A stretch of DNA of 64,000 bases from Diadophis punctatus similis. Its lineage: Eukaryota; Chordata; Lepidosauria; Squamata; Dipsadidae. The translations under genes were made by a program, and so were the position numbers. Where the stretch lies: the NCBI GenBank assembly GCA_023053685.1, contig JALIGW010000005.1, forward strand, positions 36,389,980 to 36,453,979, written 5' to 3'. A model generated the notes under the pieces. That model saw only the letters and a program-made list of their open reading frames with translations. It did no database searches and was not told where the DNA came from. Each line of letters starts with the position of its first letter. Within the stretch, counting starts at the first letter, position 1. Of the stretch, positions 1-11,340 are shown piece after piece.

Positions 1-359
1 AGGAAATCACAAATGCTGCAATTGAATTGAAAAAAAAAGGCAACTCTGCAGATATAGACAGATTAACTGGAAAAATGTTAAAATATGGATGTAGTTTACT
101 TATGGAGTGACTATGAAATTCATTCAATGTATACTTAGATTGCATTTTTTCCTGATGATCAGAAATATGTCATTATTGTTTCCCATGCAGAAACATAGCA
201 AAAGAAATGTAAAAAAATCTAACGAAAACTTGTAGAAAGCTGTTAAGCAATTCATCAGCTAAAAGAACTGACAATGAATAAAATAAGGAAGTGTGGTGAG
301 GCATACTTGAGGTAGGGGAACATGGGCCAAATTTTTGCTCTTTACCAGGTCACTGAAAA

Positions 360-1480
360 ATGTATAAATGTGAGACGGAAAATGTTGCCTTGTTTATTGA
401 TTTAGTTGAAATTTATGATAAATATTTCCATATAGGAATGTTTTGTGTGAGACATAATTAAAGATTAGTTGCTGAATACATGAAAATAAACAGTGACAGT
501 GCTTAGTGAGTTGTTCAAAACCATGCAGGGACTAAGACAAGGATGTGTATTGTCTCCTTGGTTGCTTAACATATATATTGAAACTGGTATAATGAATTCT
601 TGTAGTGACATTAGAGGAATTTATTGATTGGAGATGTGAATGCATGTGTATTTTTGTACGCAGAAAATGCCATGTTGTTGGCTGAGAAATGAAATAAATT
701 GCACAATAAAAATACATAAATTGTTGTAACATTAGAAATGTGTTGATTGAGAAAGTAAATGAATATAAATTTATATGGTGTTTGTGTATTGTGTTTGAAA
801 TGGTGGATTGACTTTTTTTTGTCAAACTTAAGATAGAAAATGAAAGTACTAGGAAGATGATGTGAACAAATGCACGCTAAACATACATGGCAAAAAACTA
901 GTGAAAATAGATGAAGTTATGTATCTTGGTAGAATATTTATTAAAAATAACACAGTGAATGCAGAACTTTTTCAACAGATAGACAAAAACAAAGTTAGTG
1001 GATAGTATATGATTTGTTTAAAAAAAGTTATTTGATCAAAAAGCAACAATATTAAAGAATGCTTTTGCTCACTTTGTTTTAAGGAAATTGCAATTGGGTA
1101 TATCAGGACAAATATATAAATTAAATGAAATGAAACTGGGTTAGGTTATTTAAAAAGAGATCATTTCAAGAATGAATGAATGATTATTGGCATACAGATA
1201 GAAGAGAAAAACAAATGACCCATGTAAAAAAAGCATGTTGAGGTGGTTTGGTCATGCAAAGACAGTGAATGAGGGTCAAGTAGCAGGAAAAAATTCTGAA
1301 GGAAGAGGGCACTGAGTGGAGGACTGAGCATCATTAGATAGAATTGATGAGATACTAAGAATGAGATAAGTGGGCATTTTAAAGGCAATGTGTAAAACAC
1401 TGTATGCATATGGTGGAAATGGTTTGGAAATATAGAAAGATGTGAAAAAGTACAGTGAATAATGTTGATATAAACTAGAT
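360..1480 (+). pseudogene. Degenerate non-LTR retrotransposon (reverse transcriptase remnant)
   Basis: Broken reading frames keep scattered reverse transcriptase motifs in order. Around 380-425 the frame reads ENVALFIDLVEIYDK, like motif A of LINE RTs (F-DLxKAYD). Around 530-575 it reads RMCIVSPWLLNIYIE, like the RQGCxLSPxLFNIYID block. Around 880-960 it reads GKKLVKIDEVMYLGRIFIKN, like the VKEFVYLG block behind the fingers/palm. No frame stays open for more than about 100 residues, and many stops and frameshifts separate the motifs, so the copy is dead. Motif order fixes the plus strand. I cannot assign the clade with confidence (RTE- or R4-like is possible). Confidence 0.6.
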
Positions 1481-1775
1481 TTTGTTATATTTTCTTTTTC
1501 TCCACTTCTGCTTTTATTTTGCTTACTATTTCTTCCTTTTAGTGCTTCATGCTGTGAAAATGAATAAAGCAATGGGCATGCGTATATGTTTAATATATTT
1601 GTATCCTGCCTTTCAACTAACAACTGAAAGGAGCCCAAATGGAAGTATTTCCTTATTTAATTCTCACCATAAAAATCCAGCAAAACATGATAGCTTGAGA
1701 AATAATGGCTGGTCCAATCTCTTTCACAATAAAGTGATGGTTTGAACCTCAGTCTCTCTAGCCAACTCCTTAATC

Positions 1776-2115
1776 CAGAGGTGGGTTTCAGCAGGTTCTG
1801 ACCAGTTCTGGAGAACTGGTAGCGGAAATTTTGAGTAGTTCGGAGAACCGGTAGCAAAAATTTTGAGTAGTTTGGAGAACCGGTAAATACCACCTCTGAC
1901 TGGCCCCGCCCCCATCTCTTCTCTGTCTCCCGAGTCCTAGCCGATCGGGAGGAAATGGGGATTTTGCAGTATCCTTGCCCTGAAGTGGGGTGGGAATGGA
2001 GATTTTACAGTATCCTTCCCCTGCCATGCCCACAAAGCCACACCCACCAAGCCATGCCATGCCCACCAAGCCACACCCACAGAACCAGAAGTAAAAAAAT
2101 AGAATTCCAGCACTG
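1776..2115. mobile_element. hAT-like MITE with 8-bp target duplication CCTTAATC
   Basis: The segment begins CAGAGGTGGGTTTCAGCAGG and ends CAGCACTG. It is flanked by an exact 8-bp direct repeat CCTTAATC (1768-1775 and 2116-2123), the size expected for hAT transposases. The interior has short repeated blocks (GGAGAACCGGTAGC, and GCCCACCAAGCCACACCCAC) and no transposase ORF. A second copy lies in opposite orientation at 56604-56993. Confidence 0.85.
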
Positions 2116-2123
2116 CCTTAATC

Positions 2124-3770
2124 CCCACTCATATTGTCTCTCTGATTGCTTAATCCTCTTTCCTTCTATGCCAAGTTATCCTGCCACAATGATCTTAAAG
2201 TAGGAAAGAAGCAACTGAAGGCGGGACAGTCTGAAAGCAAAATGTGGGTCTGCATGGCCTGGTGATCTAAAGATTATCAAAGGCTACAGATTTCTCATGT
2301 CTCCTTTATAAGAAGTAACATGTGCTCAAGTTACAGAGCTGTAATTATTCAAATTTCCCTATTTCCAACCAATTCTACAGGAACATATTGCATCTCATCT
2401 TTATATATAGCAAAAGATCCAAATGATTATAAAGATGCGGATCATTATTAAGATTCAGTGGGGAAAAAACTGACCAAATCAACTATGGACTTAGCCAGGA
2501 GTTTCATCCAGGGAGTAAAATAGAGCTTTAGCTGATAGGGCCAATTTGGTGCTTTTCTTAGCAAGGAAATAAAGTAGCCTTTGCATGATTGACCTCCATG
2601 GTAATAGATATCACAGGAAATTATCAAAAAAGCTCTCTGGTTAGTAATGGAGTTGGGAAGAATCACTTTTAATTTATTTTAATGAAGTTTTCCTATAAGC
2701 AAACTTGCCTACACTGAATTCTGGATATTATTACAGCTCCCAGCCCCCAACCCTTTATTTCGTATTTGATTAATGCCATTTAATTATTTCTCCTGTGCTC
2801 ATTCATCATGCTTAACCCAAAATTAGCCGGGTTTGTGTTCTCCCTTTCTTTCTCTCTGCTTACTGATGGGCTCATTAATCTGTAAGGATGTGTGGGAGGG
2901 GGCGACTGTTGACATTCCATTTGATGGGTTTAATTGGGAATTTGGCCAATTGACACCACTTCTATTTTCAAATTGTGTTTGTCATATCTCTTGTTCCCTC
3001 CCACACACTCTCCCATTTCTCTTGTCCATCTCCATATCATGCCATGTTTATGCTGTACTTTATTGTTCATAAAAATGAACCCTTCCTAATCAATAGAAAA
3101 TCAAACACAAACATCATAGTCTCCTTTATAGTTACTTTAACAATATTTAAAGGAACAGTACAATTTAGACAGAATAAACTCATGGAGAGTCTCATTAATC
3201 ATCAAGGATGTATCCAAACCTGAAGAATACTTCAATAGGGTTGAGTGATTTACATGACAATTATGATGTGAGCCAAAACAAGTGAAATGGTTCGAATATT
3301 TAATTTAGTTTTCAAGTGTATTTAGAGTATATAATTCATGCTGATTCTTAATGGAATAACTCACTTTAAGCAGTTGGGGAAAAGGGAGAAATGTACATAA
3401 GACTTCTGCTAGAACCCATTTGCAGCAAAAACCTAAATATATCCACAACTATTTTGAGGATAAAAAAGAATCTTCAAGAATTTAGCCATGTCCTGCTTGG
3501 AATAGGCCAAATCTAAATTTTATTCCATTTCATATATATATTTAAATGAAATTTCATATATATTAAATTAACAAGTTAATTACAATTCAAAATCATATTT
3601 AGAAGTCAAACTCCAGCCTTTGGGATGCAGATTTGGCCTTTGCGACCTCAAGTTGTGTACTTCTTTAAAGGGAGTGCTATTGATGAAACTAAAATGTATA
3701 TATTTTGAGATGGGATTATGGAATCAATAAAATGCAATAGTCCTCAAACATACCTGCTCTGATTGAGAAG
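2124..3770. other. Gene-free stretch, no recognised feature
   Basis: AT-rich sequence with only short chance ORFs. I see no repeat family, splice-bounded exon or RNA gene. The block around 2830-3000 is less AT-rich and free of obvious repeats, so it might be unique non-coding DNA; that is only an impression. Confidence 0.5.
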
Positions 3771-3772
3771 TT

Positions 3773-3970
3773 CCAGGTAGTCCTTGACTCACAATCATTA
3801 TTCAGTGACCATTTGAAGGTACAATGGTTCTGAATGAAGGGACTTATGACCTGGGTCTGAAATTATGGCCATTGCAGAATCCCTATGGCGATATGATCAA
3901 ATTTAGGTGTTTGGCAATCTGCCTGCACTTATGGCCACCTCAGGGGTGCTTCAACTGTCCCACCCAACTA
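3773..3970. repeat. Diverged fragment of a squamate repeat starting CAGGTAGTCCTTGACT
   Basis: CAGGTAGTCCTTGACTCACA is followed by a block like TGACCATTTGAAGGTACAA, then ATTATGGCCATTGCAGAATC. This matches the layout I recall for a common squamate interspersed repeat whose ends read CAGGTAGTCCTCGACTTAC. Only one end is present and no target duplication is visible. The family assignment is from memory. Confidence 0.5.
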
Positions 3971-4249
3971 TCTCCTGCTCCCATTTATTCCCCTTTGGCT
4001 CCCTGTCGTTATCTTCTTGATCCCACTGTGGATGAGGCCTACCTGATCTTACTACAAGGCCAGGCTGAGACTGCTTTTGCACTGCAAAAAAAGAAAAGAA
4101 ATAAAATAAAAGCTGCAGCACTCCAAAAGCCCCTTTGCAAAAAGCGAATCTAGGCTTCTAGTATATATAAGGCCAAAAGCAGCAAAGGGCATACCTCACT
4201 GGCAGTATAAGCAAAAAGTTGGTGAAGATCAGCTGGTGCAGAACATGGT

Positions 4250-4606
4250 TAGTGGTGGGTTTCTACCAGTGCGGTCCGGTGCGTAGCTCCGGTAGGGAGC
4301 GACCGATTGCGCAGTTTGCACGTGACCGCTCCAGTGCTGTCTTCGCCGGTCCGTCGCGCAGATCTCCATCTTTTTAAAAGAATTTTTGGGCTTTTTTGCT
4401 TTTGCGCATGCGCGGAAGCAAAATCTCACCGAAATCTCGCGAGGGGACTCACGTATGTGTGAGATTTCGGCGAGATTTTGCTTCCGCCCATTTGCAGAAG
4501 CAAAATCGCACAAGGGGGCGTGCATGCATAGCGAGAGCACGCATGCACAAAACGTGGAGATGCATGCGCAGCACATTGGTATCGGTAAGTGAGCAACCCG
4601 CCCCTG
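4250..4606. mobile_element. hAT-like MITE, CpG-rich, with NRF1-like palindrome
   Basis: It starts TAGTGGTGGGTTTCTACC and ends AACCCGCCCCTG, giving CAGNGGTGGG-type ends (first base mutated). The flanks AACATGGT (4242-4249) and CACATGGT (4607-4614) agree at 7 of 8 bases, fitting an aged hAT target duplication. The interior is CpG-rich and carries inverted blocks around AGCAAAATCTC and TGCGCATGCGCG (4403-4414). It belongs to the same family as 14438-14847, in opposite orientation. It has no coding capacity. Confidence 0.8.
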
Positions 4607-4614
4607 CACATGGT

Positions 4615-6740
4615 GGCAAGGATATCCAAGGGCAGGGTGCTGAGGATAAATGCACCTGGAACTGGGCTAGACAGCAACTGCCAGAACACGGCAAGCAACC
4701 CCCAACTGCATGGTTTCTCAATAAGATAAGAGGACTCCAACTGTCCCCCAGCCACCTATTTCCTCCCATCGCTGCTCTTTTGGCCACCCTGCCCAAGGTG
4801 GAGGGGGTTAGAAGCAACTTACCTTACTGAGGATCAAGTCCAAAGTGGCTAAATTCAGATGGGTACTCATTTAAACAACCTGCAATTCTTAGTTAATATT
4901 AGCAATGTAGGCAATAGCATTTCAGTTTATGACCTTCTCACTTAGAAATGGAAATTCTGGATTCAATTGTGGTTGTAATTCAAGGAGTACCAGCAATGTT
5001 ATTTAATAAGCAAGCTTCTTATGTGCCCATTGACTAATTAAGCAACGTTCTTATCTTTTCTTCCCAGTGGTTACTGCTGCCCTAAACAATTCTACACAGC
5101 CATAGAAAGAAATCAAAAGCGAAACTTTCACTGCAGCACCTACAAAAAATATTGCATCTGTTTTTTAATGCAGAAAGCTTTTTACATTTAATCATTTTTA
5201 TGAAGAATGTCAGGAAGAGAACAATGTAGGCTTTTTAGGTAGTCTTATATCACTTTATGCATATATTTTCTCTGTATCAAACAAAATAGGAGAAGGAGAG
5301 GAAGATAGTAAAAGAAAGAGAGAGTATAAAAAAGAATAGCAGAAATAAAAGCCCCCAGAAGCAGGAGGACTTAAGTAACACATTTTTGCCAGCAGATGTT
5401 TTGCTTCAGGTACCAAATCCAATAATACTTGGCTTAGTTTAGAACAAACAGTGATTGAGACTGGGGAATTTGCAGAAAAGCAAATAAGAGAATACCAGTT
5501 TGAATATTGTTCATATATCTTTAAAGTATCTTTGCTTTAAAAAATAAGCTTCAGTTTACATAATCTCAAGTCTCGGTGGAATTTAGAGAAAAGGAGTAAT
5601 GCATTTCCCTCTTTCCATAATATGTAGATCAACATTGTCAGTCATTATTTGCCAATAAAATAGCTGACATCATGTTCATCTCAGAAATGTATTCATTCTA
5701 TTACTTTCATTATAAGCTTTTAATGATTGGTTCAATAAAAATCTCAGGGAGCTGACCCCTGTAGTGCAGCCAGAGATTCCTTGTCAGCATTGATCACAAA
5801 GATAAAAGTCAATTGGCACTAAGGAGGAAGAAGTTAAAAATAAATGAGCGGTTCAATTTATATTAGAACATAATAGCTCTGAGTTAAGCTATATATATGA
5901 GGGCACTTATAAGCACTTGTACTGAGACAATACCAAATTGTATATCAGGGTGAAGATATTTAACAGTGTTAAATAAATTTAAGAAAGTTATACAATATTT
6001 TGGTATGTTCCACATAATTTATATTTTGTATCTAAATACATTATAGTTAATTCAGATGAACATCATGGATCTGATCTATAATGCCAACTCAACATACGCA
6101 CAAAGTTAAGTGAAACGAAGGAGCCTATATTCATTTCTTAAAGCTAAAATGGGGAAGCAGTTGGGTCAGACTTCATTGATTTGATCTGTTCAAGGCTGTC
6201 TTTAGAAATCATGACTCATGATAAAGGGTAGATATCTAGATATTGGTGATAACAAATTCCAGTAGGCTTCATCAGTGGCTAATATCCCTTTCTCTTCCCT
6301 TTCCTTCCCAGCAGGCAGGTACAGTAAGTGGCTCCTGCTGAGTGGAAGAGAAAGCAAGGGATTGCAAGAGTGGCTGGGAAACTGTCACAGAATGTTCAAA
6401 ATGATCAACATGTGGCTGCAGCAGCAGCAGCCCAGCAATACTGAAGCAGCCAGAATTTCCCAAATTTCATTTCCTTAAGAGTCATGGGTCTTGAATTTTG
6501 AACGCATTATGTAAGTTAGCTCATTTGGGGTATCTTGATTCAAAAATTGTTGCCATGTAATGCATTGTTTCACCCAGTTAAAAGTTATAGGATTAGTAGT
6601 TTTAGTAATATGTAGATAATAGGAGGCGGAAGAGACAAGAAAGGTAGAGTAACAGACATCATAAACATTCAACAAGGCAAAAATTCTTCACAGCCCTCAT
6701 TTACCTTTCTTATTGTATGTTTCAGGAATCTGAGTAAATA
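4615..6740. other. Gene-free stretch, no recognised feature
   Basis: AT-rich DNA with no supported ORF, RNA gene or repeat family. A short (CAG) run lies at about 6419-6431. The sequence after the MITE (4615-4830) is more GC-rich but has no codon pattern or splice sites I would defend. Confidence 0.5.
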
Positions 6741-6748
6741 CTCTATAT

Positions 6749-7183
6749 CAGTGATGGCGAACCTTTTTTTCTTCGGGTGCCGAAAGTGCATGCGCGTGTG
6801 CTATCGCACATGCGCGAGTGCCAACACCCATAATTCACTGCCTGGGAAGGGCAAAAACGGCCTCCCCCGCCCCCCCAGAGGTTCTCTGGAGGCCGGAAAT
6901 GGCCCATTTCCCAACTTCTGGTGGGCCCGGTAGGCCCATTTTTTGCCCTCCCTAGGCTCCAGAGGCTTCCCTGGAGCATGGGGAGGGCAAAAACGCTGTC
7001 CCCCGTCCCCCCGGAGGCCCTCCAGAAGCCGAAAACGCCCTCCCAGAGCCTCCGTGCAAGCCAAAAATCAGTTGGCCGGCACGCACATGTGCACTGGAGC
7101 TGAGCTAGGCAATGGCTCGCGTGCCGGCAGATATGGCTCCGCGTGCCACCTGTGGCACGCGTGCCATAGGTTCGCCATCACTG
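6749..7183. mobile_element. hAT-like MITE with ends CAGTGATGGCGAACC, TSD CTCTATAT
   Basis: Terminal inverted repeats CAGTGATGGCGAACCT and GGTTCGCCATCACTG are flanked by the exact 8-bp duplication CTCTATAT (6741-6748, 7184-7191). The interior is GC-rich, with several imperfect copies of a GGAGGGCAAAAACG / CCCCCGGAGGCCCTC block, and no transposase. A second copy lies at 24857-25235. Confidence 0.92.
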
Positions 7184-7191
7184 CTCTATAT

Positions 7192-8880
7192 GACAAAAAA
7201 ATGAAAATAATGTTTCTGGACCAGATTCGTAGATAATAATAATTTATTTTGCCCATATTACGCCTGTTTTTAGCTAATGGTGCCCAATTAAAAGCAGAAA
7301 TGGAATGCAACCACATGCAGAAGCCAATCCCACTTCTATTCAAGAAATAGCTGATATTGCAAAACATACAGAAGCATTTAAACAATAGGCATTTGTGACA
7401 CTCAGAAGAACTTACAAATTCTAAGATAGATGTCATAATCATAACCTTTAATTGTGAACATTAGTGTCTCTGCAAACCATGTTTTACAGTGAAAAAGTGA
7501 ATGGATAAAGTCACAAATTTTCAAAAAAATGTGAAAATGTTTGATATTTCAGTGTTTAATATCCTTCAGATTATTTAAACAAAAACAATTTACATCTCTG
7601 TGGTCCATTTCCTACTTTATTTGGATCGGATAATTCACCTGAATTTGGTCCAACAAGGTCAAGATTTTTCATTATTCCCTCACCTTCAAGAACGTTCTCT
7701 GATGTACTCCAGGATCTCATTGACTGCTCTGTCCTCAATTCTTCCAAGTAAATATTTGTAACTTTAGATAAGATCTACTTTTAGTGGTGGGGGTGGGTGG
7801 GGTGGAAATAACATTTTGTGGGACAGCTAAAAATTCATTAATTGCACACTTGTGGAATTTCATTTTATATCCTGAGAGAGAAGTATTTCATCAAGGAGAG
7901 AGAGTTTGATTCAACAATATAGTTAAACATTCTAAACCAGAAGCATTCATATTTAAATTACCTAAGTATTATCTACTGAATGTCAATATCATTATCAGCT
8001 GGTATTGTGGGAAATTACACACAGGATCCTGGGAGTAAATCTGATTGACCATGTATCTTTTTTTCCTTAAAAAGGATTGCATTGTATCTATATATCCAAA
8101 ATTAGCTAAACTGATAGGCCACTCATTTGTAATGTACTCTATCTCCAATATGTTATCTGGAATTAAATGGCTGATTTATGTGAATGGATGTGATTTGACT
8201 CATTGTGAAATATTTCAGTTGAAAATCATCTTGTGGGTTCCAGGACTTACTTTATTTACTGTATAAATACAATTGACTGATCAGTTGACAGCTAGAGAAC
8301 TATGGAACTTCAAATATTTGGAATGCTCAATCACTTTATTTATTTACCAAAAAAGTGTTGAATCCGACTATAGTCTGCTAAGGATTACAAGCAAACTTTT
8401 GTATAAGGTATCACTTTGAAAAACTTCCAAATTGGATAGAACAAAATAATATTGTGATGGAGGAACTGGGTGTATTAATGAGAGAGAGAGAGGATGTAGA
8501 CTAATGTCAAGTTTTACTGTATCACTCAGCTAAGAAATTTTCTAGTGCCCCAAGAGCCTCTTTATATTTTCGTGGACTTAAAAATGTCATTTAATTCCCA
8601 GAGGTACGTTATGGAAGAAGTGATAAGAATCCTACATTGATAGGTGGCTATTGTTTCTAATTAAATTAAGGCATAATAGCACCCCTATGTACATTATATA
8701 TTACAGTGCCAAACTGATAATTTGTGTGAATGAAGCTTTGAATGAAGTTTGCCCATAAAGCTGCATCACAAAGCAAATGTGGTCCTCTTGCTTTATATCA
8801 CTTTACTGCTGGCCCATGTTTGAGGTGCCTAGTTTGTCTGCACATTCTGTGACAGTGTCAGGGCCAGAATCTCTGGAGCA
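7192..8880. other. Gene-free stretch, no recognised feature
   Basis: AT-rich DNA with only short chance ORFs. A small GT/G-rich run is at about 7785-7805 and a short AG run near 8484. Nothing else is supported. Confidence 0.5.
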
Positions 8881-8924
8881 TATCACAGCTTTGCAACTTC
8901 CTTCAAGGAGCTTTCTTGCAGTGT

Positions 8925-9485
8925 ATGCGCTGAAAGTCTTCCAGACTGTATAGCTTCAAGGACACCTGTTGAAGCCACTTAGCCTGAAAGCTGGTGCAGA
9001 GCTGAGGAGTGTAGTAACAAGCCAGCCCTGGTGGAAAACTTCCAGATTGGGCAATTTCAGCAAATGCTGTGACATGCCTGCAGTTTCCTTGGTCTATATA
9101 TGCTGAAATTCTTCCAGATTAGACCGGTTCTTCCAAATATCCTCAATATACTTAGCCCAAACCACTCTAATCAATGTGTGTGGCTGGGGAGAGGACAAGG
9201 ATGGAAGGATCTTTCTTCCACAGTGCTAGAATACAGCCATTGGAGGTTTTCAAAACTGAATGGGTTCAAGAAAGACTTCAGCCAATTCCATAGGTTGCTA
9301 AGGAGTGTAGTACCCAGATAATATTGAGGAATCAGGATGAATGAATTCAGCAAACATTGCAGGGGTTGCCCACAGTGTGTTCTGAAGTCACTTAGATTGA
9401 ATCTGCTTGACCATAACATGCTGGAAATCTTGCAGACTGAACAACTTCATCAAACACTAAGGGCAATTCCAAGAAGATAGCCAAT
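8925..9485. repeat. Strongly diverged tandem-like blocks (GCTGAAA..CTTCCAGA)
   Basis: Five passages share the order GCTGAAA / CTTCCAGA(C/T)T / CTTCA or TTCAGCAAA (near 8930, 9035, 9100, 9340 and 9420). They look like decayed repeats of a unit of roughly 100 bp. The similarity is weak and was judged by eye. Confidence 0.3.
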
Positions 9486-9503
9486 ATCAAAGTCAAAAAC
9501 AGG

Positions 9504-9575
<72 letters not shown>

Positions 9576-9617
9576 TTTCTTTTTTTTCTTTTTCTTTTTC
9601 TTTTTTCTTTTCTTTCC
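9504..9617. repeat. (TTTC)n microsatellite
   Basis: An almost perfect run of CTTT/TTTC tetramers covers 9504-9575, then decays into T-rich (TTTTTC) variants up to about 9617. The minus-strand Lys/Arg-rich ORF across it is a product of the repeat, not a gene. Confidence 0.95.
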
Positions 9618-9739
9618 CATTCTTCCATCATCCCCAGTTTGACTGAAGATATTTGAAGCTACCTAAGTGGTTTTACTGAGATGAATTAGGTAGTCTTCTT
9701 ATTTTGGAGAAATAAATCAGGTCAATTTCATCTAAATCT

Positions 9740-10240
9740 ATTTTGCATTCCTCAGGTCCCTTAGATGTAATAATCATCTCAAAGATTTGTTTGATCAGAT
9801 TCCTACCAAAAAAGGGGTCAAGCTTGACTGCATATTAGCTTTCTTCTTGTTCAATATTTATGTTAACTTTGTGGCACAATCCTTAACCAATAAAGAGCTT
9901 TATCCTTGTATGCTGACCATAAGAAACTTGATTTATAGTCAAGTTTCTATATACTGATGATATGGCAATCTTTTTGACAGGCTTGGTAGATTTATAAGAG
10001 GGCTTCAAATTTTTCCTTTTATTATGTTGAGGAAAGCCTAACCATAAATTATGGAAAAATAAAGATCATGTCTTTTCAAAGAGATGTACAGTAGATGAGA
10101 GATTAATGGAAATTACATAGAATAGTCCAAGACCTTTAAATATCTTGGGATTATTTTCCATGCTTTAGGCACCTGGAATATGAAAGGAAAATCAGCAGCA
10201 GAAAGGGCATAAAAAGAAGTAAAGCTATCCCTTCTCTCTG
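9740..10240 (+). pseudogene. Degenerate LINE reverse transcriptase fragment
   Basis: Around 9815-9870 the frames read KGVKLDCILAFFLFNIYVN, like the GVRQGCxLAPFLFNLYIND block. Near 9950-9965 CTATATACTGATGATATGGC encodes YTDDMA, the RT catalytic YxDD motif. TINYGKIKIMSF follows near 10040-10070, then a KYLGI-like block near 10140. Motifs are in plus-strand order but in different frames with stops, so this is a dead fragment. It has both ends missing. Confidence 0.6.
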
Positions 10241-10510
10241 TCTGTCTCTCTGTCTCTCTCTTTCTTTTTTTCTCTCTTTCTCTCTCCGAGAGGCAGTGAT
10301 TTCAAACTCAATACACATAAGGTATTCAAAACTAACTTAATTATTTTTACCTTTTAATTGCTCAATCTTTGCATAGGCCTTAAATCTGAATCTGAAAGAC
10401 CACCGGCTGCTTTGGATTGTATAGGGAACTTTATTAAGACCTATCTTTAGGATCAAGAGTTGAGCTGATCAAGAGACAACAAAACCCTTGGTGTTTTGGT
10501 ACACCTAAAT

Positions 10511-10656
10511 CAGAGGTGGCCAAACTATGGTTCTTTGAGGACCTGTGGACTTCAACCCCCAGAATTCCTGAGCTAGCCATGCATGCATGGCTGGCTCAGG
10601 AATTCTTGGAGTTGAAGTCCACAGGTCCTCAAAGAACCATAGTTTGGCCACCCCTG
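10511..10656. mobile_element. Palindromic hAT-like MITE, TSD ACCTAAAT
   Basis: CAGAGGTGGCCAAACTATGG at the start pairs with CCATAGTTTGGCCACCCCTG at the end, and the arms stay complementary to a small centre at GCCATGCATGCATGGC. The 8-bp duplication ACCTAAAT (10503-10510, 10657-10664) is exact. Its inner GGACTTCAAC..CCAGAATTCC block is shared with the elements at 39517 and 56219. Confidence 0.9.
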
Positions 10657-10829
10657 ACCTAAATAGACATTAACTTCCTTATAACTGAAAATGGCAAATA
10701 AGGCCAAATGGAAATGGCAAGACCCCAAATACACCATCTTTCTATTAATTAAAGATAAGTTTGATAAAAGTTGATTCATTCATTCATCATTCAAAGGCTA
10801 TTTTGTTTAATTAGGAATTTGCACAGAAA

Positions 10830-11110
10830 GTCTCTGTGCTACGTCTCTGTGCTACGTCTCTGCTGATAATTCCTTTCAGAAAGGAGTGAAAAAAGGCTGC
10901 ATTCTGGCCTTTCTTGTCCTTAATATTTATGCGAAGTCTGTCATCATATTTACCAAAGCAGAATTCCACACTGCTAAACTCTGGAATTTGGCATGAATAA
11001 ATTAAAATCTATTTCTGACAGGGTCAGCAAGAATGCCAGGGGCATTCTAGGCTTCTTTCATACTAAAGGAAAGCAGGCAAGAATACATCTGGTACTACAA
11101 AATTCTGTGA
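10830..11110 (+). pseudogene. LINE RT fragment, second copy
   Basis: The frame around 10877-10935 reads QKGVKKGCILAFLVLNIYAK, the same RT block seen at 9815. The stretch is short and soon loses frame. A small direct duplication CTCTGTGCTACGT occurs just before it (about 10836-10862). Confidence 0.5.
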
Positions 11111-11167
11111 CTCCCCAAAATTTAACTTTACTCATTCTTCCTTTTAACTGCCTCCATAAACAATAGA

Positions 11168-11340
11168 CTAGAGTAGAATAGAATAGAATAGAATAGAATA
11201 GAATAGAATAGAATAGAATAGAATAGAATAGAATAGAATAGAATAGAATAGAATAGAATAGAATAGAATTCTTTATTGGCCAAGTGTGATTGGACACACA
11301 AGGAATTTGTCTTTGGTGCATATGCTCTCAATTTGATTCT
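11168..11340 (-). repeat. LINE 3' end with (GAATA)n tail, snake CR1-type
   Basis: About 20 units of TAGAA/GAATA (11171-11266) lead into TTCTTTATTGGCCAAGTGTG and ATTGGACACACAAGGAATTT. In snakes this short 3' segment with an AGAAT-type microsatellite tail is known from CR1-family LINEs, whose insertion seeds microsatellites. Only the 3' tip is present. A shorter copy is at 57024-57085. Confidence 0.75.

Noticed and set aside
6419..6431. Short CAG run as an unstable repeat
   Set aside because: Only about four units.
9392..9631. Lys/Arg-rich minus-strand frame
   Set aside because: Produced by the TTTC microsatellite.
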